Source: Pseudomonadota bacterium | Lineage (GTDB): Bacteria > Pseudomonadota > Alphaproteobacteria > Sphingomonadales > Sphingomonadaceae | NCBI GenBank assembly: GCA_023432995.1 | Contig: JAEZES010000199.1 | Span: forward strand, 1-6,171 | Length of the DNA stretch: 6,171 bases | Direction: 5' to 3' | Part shown: positions 1-5,108 of the stretch, piece by piece | Numbering within the stretch: position 1 is the first letter of the stretch | Layout: the number at the start of each line of letters is the position of its first letter | Program-made: the position numbers and the translations under genes | The notes under the pieces: generated by a model | What the model was told of the DNA's origin: nothing | Seen by the model: the letters and a program-made list of their open reading frames with translations, nothing else | Database searches by the model: none

Positions 1-2
1 GC

Positions 3-1445
3 CCGCACCCGCGCGATCCGCGCGATCTGGCCTTCGCGCACGCGGTGGTTGTCGACTTCGAGCGTCTCGATCGGGGCATGCTCGTCGAGCGGGTACTTGT
101 TGACCCCGATGACGACGTCCTCGCCGCGATCGATCCGCGCCTGCCGCGCCGCTGCCGCCTCCTCGATCAGCCGCTTGGGCATCCCGCTCGCCACCGCCGC
201 GGTCATCCCGCCAAGCGCGTCGACCTCGGCGATCAGCGCCTCGGCCTCCTCGACCAGCTTCGCCGTCAGCGCCTCGACGTAGTACGAGCCGCCGAGCGGA
301 TCGATCACCCGCGTGACCCCGGTCTCCTCGGCCAGCACCAGCTGCGTGTTGCGCGCAATCCGCGCCGAGAAGTCGGTCGGCAGCGCGAGCGCCTCGTCGA
401 GCGCGTTGGTGTGCAGGCTCTGCGTCCCGCCGAGCACCGCCGCCAGCGCCTCGACGGTGGTGCGGATGACGTTGTTGTACGGGTCCTGCTCCTGCAGCGA
501 CACCCCGCTGGTCTGGCAATGCGTGCGCAGCATCTTGCTGCGCTCGTCCTGCGCCCCGAAGCCTTCCATCACCTCACACCACAACACCCGCGCCGCGCGC
601 AGCTTGGCGACTTCCATGAAGAAGTTCATGCCGATGCCGAAGAAGAACGACAGCCGCGGCGCGAAGGCGTCGATGTCGAGCCCCGCCGCCATCGCCCGCC
701 GTGCATATTCCTTGCCGTCGGCGATGGTGAACGCGAGTTCCTGCACCGCCGTCGCGCCGGCCTCGTGCATGTGGTAGCCCGAGATCGAGATGCTGTTGAA
801 TTTCGGCATCTTTTGCGAGCAATAGGCGATGATGTCCGAGACGATCCGCATGCTCGGCTCGGGCGGGTAGATGTAGGTGTTGCGGACCATGAACTCCTTG
901 AGGATGTCGTTCTGGATGGTCCCCTGGAGCTGCGCCTGCGCCACCCCCTGGCGCTCGGCGGCGACGATGTAGAACGCCATCACCGGGATCACCGCGCCGT
1001 TCATGGTCATCGAGACCGACATCCGGTCGAGCGGGATGCCGTCGAACAGGATCTCCATGTCGCGCACGGTGTCGATCGCCACCCCCGCCTTGCCGACGTC
1101 GCCGATCACCCGCGGGTGGTCGGAATCGTAACCCCGGTGCGTCGCGAGGTCGAACGCCACCGACAGCCCCTTCTGCCCGGCGGCGAGGTTGCGCCGGTAG
1201 AACGCGTTCGAGTCCTCGGCGGTCGAGAACCCCGCGTATTGCCGGATCGTCCACGGCCGCCCGGTGTACATCGAAGCGTAGGGCCCGCGCGTGAACGGCG
1301 CGAAGCCGGGCAGGCCGGGATCGGGGATCAGGTCGCCCGAAGTGTACAGCGGCCGGATCGCGAACCCCTCGGGCACGTGCCAGGTGGCATCGCGGCCCTT
1401 GAGCTCGTCGGCGGCCTTGTCCTGCCAGTCTTTACGCGTCGGCAT
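3..1445 (-). CDS. scpA: Methylmalonyl-CoA mutase, large (catalytic) subunit, 3'-truncated by window edge
   Basis: Adenosylcobalamin-dependent isomerase that interconverts (R)-methylmalonyl-CoA and succinyl-CoA in the cytoplasm, the last step of propionyl-CoA assimilation. 481 residues are visible and the frame runs off the left edge. Family members have about 710-730 residues, so the missing part should hold the C-terminal B12-binding domain. What is seen is the N-terminal TIM-barrel substrate domain: FTRGPYASMYTGRPW (51-65), RQYAGFS (68-74), FMVRNTYIYPPEPSM, SISGYHMHEAGA and, further on, RIARNTQLVLAEE. Tyr70, Arg188 and His225 have exactly the spacing of Tyr89, Arg207 and His244 of the Propionibacterium enzyme. 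Tyr and Arg at the first two sites favour methylmalonyl-CoA; isobutyryl-CoA mutases have Phe and Gln there. The ATG follows an AGGGAG ribosome site by 5 bases. The epimerase gene lies just upstream. Family assignment is very secure; homodimer or heterodimer cannot be told here. Confidence 0.97.
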   Translation of the reverse strand, partial: MPTRKDWQDKAADELKGRDATWHVPEGFAIRPLYTSGDLIPDPGLPGFAPFTRGPYASMYTGRPWTIRQYAGFSTAEDSNAFYRRNLAAGQKGLSVAFDLATHRGYDSDHPRVIGDVGKAGVAIDTVRDMEILFDGIPLDRMSVSMTMNGAVIPVMAFYIVAAERQGVAQAQLQGTIQNDILKEFMVRNTYIYPPEPSMRIVSDIIAYCSQKMPKFNSISISGYHMHEAGATAVQELAFTIADGKEYARRAMAAGLDIDAFAPRLSFFFGIGMNFFMEVAKLRAARVLWCEVMEGFGAQDERSKMLRTHCQTSGVSLQEQDPYNNVIRTTVEALAAVLGGTQSLHTNALDEALALPTDFSARIARNTQLVLAEETGVTRVIDPLGGSYYVEALTAKLVEEAEALIAEVDALGGMTAAVASGMPKRLIEEAAAARQARIDRGEDVVIGVNKYPLDEHAPIETLEVDNHRVREGQIARIARVR

Positions 1446-1450
1446 CCGCA

Positions 1451-1456
1451 CTCCCT
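1451..1456 (-). promoter_or_regulatory. Ribosome binding site of the mutase gene
   Basis: On the minus strand this reads AGGGAG and ends 5 bases before the mutase ATG, which supports that start. The terminal hairpin of the intergenic repeat begins only a few bases upstream, so the ribosome site sits directly at the 3' foot of a stable stem in the transcript. Confidence 0.75.
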
Positions 1457-1460
1457 ACAT

Positions 1461-1637
1461 CCCTTCTCCCGCTGGCGGGAGAAGGGTACGCAGACTTAGG
1501 GTCCGCGAAGCGGGCCTTAGTCGAAGTTGGATGAGGGCTCCTCCCTTGGCGGCGAGGAAAGGAGCCCTCATCCAAGCTACGCTAACCGCCTTGCGGCGGT
1601 AAGCTTCGCTATCCTTCTCCCGCCAGCGGGAGAAGGG
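1461..1637. repeat. Composite palindromic intergenic element A (about 177 bp, five hairpins, inverted ends)
   Basis: This element fills almost all of the 193-base gap between epimerase and mutase. Its ends, 1461-1486 and 1612-1637, are inverted copies of each other, 25 of 26 bases matching, and each is itself a hairpin (arms CCCTTCTCCCGC/GCGGGAGAAGGG around a 2-base loop in the left copy). Between them lie a stem of GACTTAGG (1493-1500) with CCTTAGTC (1515-1522) enclosing CCGC-GAA-GCGG, a perfect 16-bp stem (1527-1542 with 1560-1575), and a stem at 1581-1590 with 1595-1604 that has one mismatch. No reading frame and no T-run after a stem are seen, so it is neither a gene nor a classical terminator. 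It looks like a dispersed, non-coding palindromic repeat that forms a chain of RNA hairpins inside the operon. Family name unknown to me. Confidence 0.85.
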
Positions 1638-1638
1638 T

Positions 1639-2064
1639 TCAGTGGCCGCTGCCCGGCGCCTCCATGATCTCGGTCAGCACCCCGGCCATGTCCTTGGGAT
1701 GCACGAAGAACACCGGCGTCCCGTGCGCTCCGATGCGCGTGGGGCCGAGGATGCGCTTGCCAATGGCCTCGAACTCCGCGCGGGCCGCCGCGATGTCCGG
1801 CACCTCGAACGCCAGATGATGCTGCCCCCCGAGCGGGTTGCGCTGCAGGAAGGCTGCGACAGGCGAGGTCTCGCTGAGCGGCGCCAGCAGCTCGATCTGC
1901 GTTCCCCGGTCCGGCGTATCGACGAAGCACACCCGCACGCCCTGCTCGGGCATGTCGAACGGCGCGCACACCTGCGTCGCGCCCATCGTGTCGCGCCAGA
2001 AGGCGATCGCCGCCTCGATGTCCGGCACCGCGACGCCGACGTGGTTGAGACGGCCGAGTTTCAT
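1639..2064 (-). CDS. mce: Methylmalonyl-CoA epimerase (VOC / glyoxalase fold)
   Basis: Metal-dependent epimerase that interconverts the (S)- and (R)-forms of methylmalonyl-CoA, supplying the mutase encoded next. The protein has 141 residues, normal for the family, and consists of two VOC modules. The first begins LNHVGVAVPDIEAAIAFW, with His8 a predicted metal ligand. TQIELLAPL (55-63) carries the second ligand, probably Glu58. GGQHHLAFEVPDI (79-91) carries the third, His82 or His83. VLTEIMEA near the C-terminus holds Glu132 as the fourth. The stretch ELLAPLSETSPVAAFLQRN is typical of this enzyme rather than of lactoylglutathione lyases. The start is the ATG at 2064, 5 bases after AGGGGAG. 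It lies 29 bases after the HAD gene, and the mutase gene follows after repeat A. The direct pairing with mutase makes the assignment strong; exact ligand numbering is inferred from family patterns. Confidence 0.94.
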   Translation of the reverse strand: MKLGRLNHVGVAVPDIEAAIAFWRDTMGATQVCAPFDMPEQGVRVCFVDTPDRGTQIELLAPLSETSPVAAFLQRNPLGGQHHLAFEVPDIAAARAEFEAIGKRILGPTRIGAHGTPVFFVHPKDMAGVLTEIMEAPGSGH

Positions 2065-2069
2065 CCGCG

Positions 2070-2076
2070 CTCCCCT
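2070..2076 (-). promoter_or_regulatory. Ribosome binding site of the epimerase gene
   Basis: On the minus strand this reads AGGGGAG, 5 bases before the ATG at 2064. It lies in the 29-base gap after the HAD gene and fixes the epimerase start. A longer in-frame reading upstream has no comparable site and would run into the HAD gene. Confidence 0.7.
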
Positions 2077-2093
2077 AGTGGTTTCAGGGGCAA

Positions 2094-2930
2094 CTAGTCC
2101 AGCAGTCCATTGGACAGCAAATCCGCGACGCTGTCGATCACCACGTGCGGCGCGCGTTCGTGCGGCTGGGCCGCCCATTGCGCGCGGGTGGTCGAGCCGC
2201 TGGCGACGGCGATGCCGAGGGCGCCGCCGGCGCGGGCCATCTGCATTTCGGCCACCGCGTCGTCGCCGACCACGCCGACGTCCTCCTCGGCCACCCCCAG
2301 CTGCTCGGCGATCATCGCCAGCGCCAGCGGGCTCGGCTTGCCGCAGGCCTCGGGCTCGCGGCCGGTGACGCGCGCGACCGCGCCGTTGATCGCGCACGAA
2401 TAGCCGAACGAGCGGCCGTCCCTGGTGGCGAAGAACGGCACGTCGGAGGCGGTCAGGAAGGCCGCACCGTCGAGCACCCGCTCGCAGGCCAGGTGGATGT
2501 GCGGCATCGTGCAGTCGGGGTGCCAGGCGACGTAGACCGCGTCGGTCTCGTGCGCGGCCTCGTCCTCGGGCAGCACGCACGGCACGCCCGCTTCGGCCAG
2601 CGCCTCGGCCACGCCCGGGGTGCCGAGCACCAGCACGCTGCGGTATTCGCGCTCGATGATCGCCCGCGCCGCGACGCTGTTGGGCGTGAACAGCCGTTCG
2701 TCGGGCACCGGCAGGCCGACCTCGCGCAGCCGCGGCGCCTGCACCCGCGCGGCGTAGGCGCTGCCGTTGGTCATCGCGATCCACGGGATGCCGCGGTCGT
2801 CGAGCGCCGCCAGCGCCTCGGCCGCGCCGGGGATCGCGGTGTAGCCGCCGAGCTTGCGGTCGCTCAGGATCAGCGTCCCGTCGAGGTCGAACATCAGGCC
2901 CTTGGGGCGGCGGGGGAGGACGGACGTCAT
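2094..2930 (-). CDS. HAD superfamily class IIA hydrolase (NagD-like phosphatase)
   Basis: Predicted cytoplasmic Mg2+-dependent phosphatase of 278 residues, usual for HAD-IIA. The catalytic motifs are in order: motif I FDLDGTL with nucleophile Asp15 and acid/base Asp17; motif II AMTNGS with Thr54; a large class II cap between roughly residues 80 and 185; motif III CGKPSPLA with Lys198; and motif IV VVGDDAVAEM with Asp224/Asp225. No signal peptide or membrane segment is seen. The ATG at 2930 leaves 12 residues before the first core strand, as expected; only a weak GAAGAC precedes it. Substrate cannot be read from sequence. Its place between a carboxyltransferase and methylmalonyl-CoA epimerase suggests it could hydrolyse a phosphorylated intermediate or by-product of this pathway (inference). 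It follows the carboxyltransferase after a palindromic repeat and precedes the epimerase by 29 bases, so it is probably co-transcribed. Confidence 0.92.
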   Translation of the reverse strand: MTSVLPRRPKGLMFDLDGTLILSDRKLGGYTAIPGAAEALAALDDRGIPWIAMTNGSAYAARVQAPRLREVGLPVPDERLFTPNSVAARAIIEREYRSVLVLGTPGVAEALAEAGVPCVLPEDEAAHETDAVYVAWHPDCTMPHIHLACERVLDGAAFLTASDVPFFATRDGRSFGYSCAINGAVARVTGREPEACGKPSPLALAMIAEQLGVAEEDVGVVGDDAVAEMQMARAGGALGIAVASGSTTRAQWAAQPHERAPHVVIDSVADLLSNGLLD

Positions 2931-2950
2931 GTCTTCAGAACCCTCTCTTG

Positions 2951-3034
2951 GTCATTGCGAGCGAAGCGAAGCAATCCAGAGCGTCACACTCTGCCGCCCC
3001 TGGATCGCTTCGTCGCTCCGCTCCTCGCAATGAC
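2951..3034. repeat. Palindromic intergenic element B (about 84 bp)
   Basis: This is an imperfect inverted repeat occupying most of the 120-base gap between the carboxyltransferase and HAD genes. The outer 11 bases pair perfectly (GTCATTGCGAG at 2951-2961 with CTCGCAATGAC at 3024-3034). Inside, CGAAGC-ATCCAG pairs with CTGGAT-GCTTCG with a small bulge, and the centre has a short stem of CAGAG (2977-2981) with CTCTG (2989-2993). The right arm is six bases longer than the left. The consensus resembles a palindrome that recurs between genes in many alphaproteobacteria and some other bacteria (from memory, not searched). It has no T-run and no open frame of its own. Confidence 0.85.
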
Positions 3035-3050
3035 GAGGGGGGGTTGGCGA

Positions 3051-4511
3051 TCACGCCGCCACCTCCAGCTTGAATCCCGCTTTCTCGACGGTGATCTGCG
3101 TCACGTCGGTGCGCTTCAGCACTTCGCGCAGCAGGTTCATCACCGGCACCTTGGCCGGATCGTATTCCCGCTCGGCCGGCCCGGCCGCCTGCATCGCGTC
3201 GACGAGGTTCGCCGGCATCGTCGCGCGCAGCAGGAATTCCTCGTCGGACAGGCTGGCGCCGATCCGCTTCCTGAGGTCGGACAGCTCGGCCATCCCCGGC
3301 TCGGCCTGCAGTTCGTTCGTCCGCGGGTTGGCCATGATCCGGTCCATCACTCGCGGATCGATCGGCACGTTGGGCCGTCCGAAGCGGCCGATCGCGTAGC
3401 GGATCATCTCGTCGGGCATCACAGCGTAGCGTTCCTTGCCGGTCACGTTGAGCACCGCCTGCGTCTGCAGCATCTGCGCGAACGGGGTCATCACGATCGG
3501 CCAGCCGAGCTCCTCGCGCACGCGGCCCATCTCCTCGATCACCGCGCCCTCGAGCTGCGGCACGCCGTGGTCGGCCAGGTGGCGACGCATCGTCCCGACC
3601 ATCCCGCCGGGCAGCTGGTGCTGCAGGTAGGCCGCGTCGAACGCCATCGGGTGCCCGGTCGGCAGCCCCTCGGCCTCGGCCAGCGCGGTGAAGTAGCGCG
3701 CCACCTCGGCGACCGCCCCGTCGTCGATCTCGACCGTGTGCCCGAGCGCTCGCAAGTTGGCGATCATCCGCTGGATCGGCGGGTTCGAGGTCCCGTCGGC
3801 CACGCCGCCGCTGGCGCACTGCACGGCGGCAACCCCGAGCTCGGCCGCCTCGAGGCACGCCGGCTCTGCGAGCCCGATCGTGCAGTGGTTGTGCAGCTCG
3901 AGCGGCTTGTCGCCGATCTCGGCGAGGATCGCGGGGATCAGCGTGCGTGCGCGCCGCGCGGTCAGGAGGCCGCCCGGGTCCTTGATGTAAAGCGCGTCGA
4001 TGTCGCCGCTTGCGGCCATCGTCCGCGCCGCCGCGGCATAATGCGCGTCGTCGTGGATCGGACTGATCGTGTAGACCAGCGCTCCGACCACCTGCTCGCC
4101 GCCGCTGCGCTTGACCAGCCGCGCGACCTCGACGTTCGAGGCCGCGTCGTTCATCGGGTCGGCCAGCGCGAACCGGCGGATCCCGTTGCGCGCGAGCGTG
4201 CGGAAGGCGAGCTCCATGAACTCGGGGCTCGCAGTCTCCCAGGCGATGAAGCGGAAGCCGGTCGAGAGGAACTGCAGCGGCGTCTCGCGGCAGATCTCGG
4301 CCATCGACCGGATCCGCTCCCACGGATCCTCCTGCTTGTAGCGAACCGCGACGCCCATGTGGGTCGAGGTGGTGAAGTCGATCGCGCGATACCCGGCGCG
4401 CTCCATGACCGGAGCGATCGTCAGCGTCTTCGCGGTGTCGATCCCGAGCGCGCCCCACAGGCACTGGTTGCCGTCGCGCAAGCTGGTCTCGACGATCTGG
4501 ATCTCGGCCAT
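3051..4511 (-). CDS. Biotin-dependent carboxyltransferase subunit, PycB/OadA/transcarboxylase 5S-like (HMGL-like TIM barrel)
   Basis: Predicted carboxyltransferase of 486 residues that moves a carboxyl group between carboxybiotin and a small acid. Barrel motifs match transcarboxylase 5S: ETSLRDGNQ (metal-ligand Asp13, with Arg12 and Gln16), EDPWERIR (61-68), YTISPIH, YIKDPGGLL with the probable carbamylated Lys177, LELHNHCTIG with metal ligands His207 and His209, LPGGM (300-304), and TPFAQMLQTQAVLNV. Two pocket segments differ: the CWGGATFD of pyruvate enzymes is DFTTSTHM here, and LLRGQN is FLSTGF, replacing the conserved Arg by Thr84. The substrate is therefore probably not plain pyruvate or oxaloacetate (inference). 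There is no fused biotin domain; the last 25 residues resemble the N-terminus of AccB. The carrier is encoded just upstream, after repeat C. The start is the ATG at 4511, giving the canonical first strand; its ribosome site is weak. Confidence 0.9.
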   Translation of the reverse strand: MAEIQIVETSLRDGNQCLWGALGIDTAKTLTIAPVMERAGYRAIDFTTSTHMGVAVRYKQEDPWERIRSMAEICRETPLQFLSTGFRFIAWETASPEFMELAFRTLARNGIRRFALADPMNDAASNVEVARLVKRSGGEQVVGALVYTISPIHDDAHYAAAARTMAASGDIDALYIKDPGGLLTARRARTLIPAILAEIGDKPLELHNHCTIGLAEPACLEAAELGVAAVQCASGGVADGTSNPPIQRMIANLRALGHTVEIDDGAVAEVARYFTALAEAEGLPTGHPMAFDAAYLQHQLPGGMVGTMRRHLADHGVPQLEGAVIEEMGRVREELGWPIVMTPFAQMLQTQAVLNVTGKERYAVMPDEMIRYAIGRFGRPNVPIDPRVMDRIMANPRTNELQAEPGMAELSDLRKRIGASLSDEEFLLRATMPANLVDAMQAAGPAEREYDPAKVPVMNLLREVLKRTDVTQITVEKAGFKLEVAA

Positions 4512-4519
4512 GCTACTCG

Positions 4520-4635
4520 GGCCCCCCCCGGCCGCTTCGCAGCCACCTCCCCCGTGAACGGGGGAGGACTTGCAGCGCGTTCCATCCTCCCCCGTTTACG
4601 CGGGAGGTGCCGAGCGGAGCGAGGCGGAGGGGGCC
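4520..4635. repeat. Palindromic intergenic element C (about 116 bp)
   Basis: This element fills nearly all of the 126-base gap between the biotin carrier and the carboxyltransferase. It contains two related hairpins: CCTCCCCCGT (4546-4555) with ACGGGGGAGG (4558-4567), perfect over 10 bp with a 2-base loop, and CCTCCCCCGT (4586-4595) with ACGCGGGAGG (4598-4607), with one mismatch. The outer flanks are also loosely inverted, from the C-run at 4522-4529 to the GGAGGGGGCC near 4626-4635. One end stops two bases from the carrier's stop codon. The other end lies less than ten bases from the carboxyltransferase start, where it may mask the ribosome site. It resembles CCTCCCCCGT-type repeats common in sphingomonad genomes (from memory). 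Confidence 0.82.
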
Positions 4636-4637
4636 TG

Positions 4638-5108
4638 TCACGGCTTCACCCGCACCCGCACCAGCGGCTGTCCTTCCTCGACCGCGCTGCCGTTGGCGGC
4701 GAGTATCGCCACCACCGTGCCGGCGACTCCGGCGCGGATCGGGTTCATCAGCTTCATCACTTCGATGATGCCGATGGTCGTCTCCTCGCCGACGGTGTCG
4801 CCCGGCTTGACGAACGGCGCGTCACCGGGACGCGGCGCCTCGTAGAAATTGCCGAGCAGCGGGGCGGGCACGTCGACTTCGCCCGCGCGCGGCGCTCCGG
4901 CCTGCTGGCCGATCGGCGCCTCGGCCGCCGCGGGCGGGGCGGGAGCCGGAGCGGGTTCCTCGTCCGCCGCATCCGGGGCGCCCCCGGCCCAGCCGCCGTC
5001 GCGGCGGATGCGCAGGCGGAACTCGCCCATCTGCAGGTCGAGCGAGGCGAAACGGGAGGAATCGAGCAGCTGAGCGATCTCGGCGATGTCGCGCGCCGTC
5101 AGGCTCAC
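4638..5108 (-). CDS. Biotin carboxyl carrier protein, AccB-like
   Basis: Small carrier of 156 residues holding the mobile carboxybiotin for a multi-subunit carboxylase. Residues 1-40 form the AccB-type head: helix ARDIAEIAQLLDSS, then a hairpin with LDLQMGEFRLRIRRDGG. An Ala/Pro-rich flexible linker covers about 41-65. The C-terminal biotinyl domain has the thumb segment LGNFYEAPRPGDAPFVKPGD, seen in acetyl-CoA carboxylase carriers, and the biotin site EVMKLMN with Lys119. The usual motif is (A/V)MK with Ala in acetyl-CoA carboxylases; Val here is a small departure. A longer frame back to 5249 exists, but the domain begins at the GTG at 5108, which overlaps the dikinase stop as GTGA and follows a run of five G by 6 bases. 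Translation is therefore probably coupled to the dikinase. Partners are likely that protein and the carboxyltransferase downstream; no biotin carboxylase is in the window. Confidence 0.93.
   Translation of the reverse strand: MSLTARDIAEIAQLLDSSRFASLDLQMGEFRLRIRRDGGWAGGAPDAADEEPAPAPAPPAAAEAPIGQQAGAPRAGEVDVPAPLLGNFYEAPRPGDAPFVKPGDTVGEETTIGIIEVMKLMNPIRAGVAGTVVAILAANGSAVEEGQPLVRVRVKP

Noticed and set aside
3..1445. Isobutyryl-CoA or 2-hydroxyisobutyryl-CoA mutase instead of methylmalonyl-CoA mutase
   Set aside because: Tyr70 and Arg188 are the methylmalonyl-CoA-type residues, and the adjacent epimerase gene supports this substrate.
45..1499. Plus-strand open frame of 484 codons
   Set aside because: It is the antisense of methylmalonyl-CoA mutase, with the same Arg/His-rich composition and no recognisable motif.
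1461..1637. Rho-independent terminators at the intergenic stems
   Set aside because: The stems of elements A, B and C are strong, but no run of T follows any of them on the minus strand, and the genes on both sides appear to belong to one unit.
2935..4464. Minus-strand open frame of 509 codons
   Set aside because: It is a frame-shifted shadow of the carboxyltransferase, rich in Arg, Gly and Asp; the motifs are all in the other frame.
1461..4635. CRISPR array or tRNA in the gaps
   Set aside because: There are no regularly spaced direct repeats with unique spacers and no cloverleaf; the repeats are palindromes of three different kinds.
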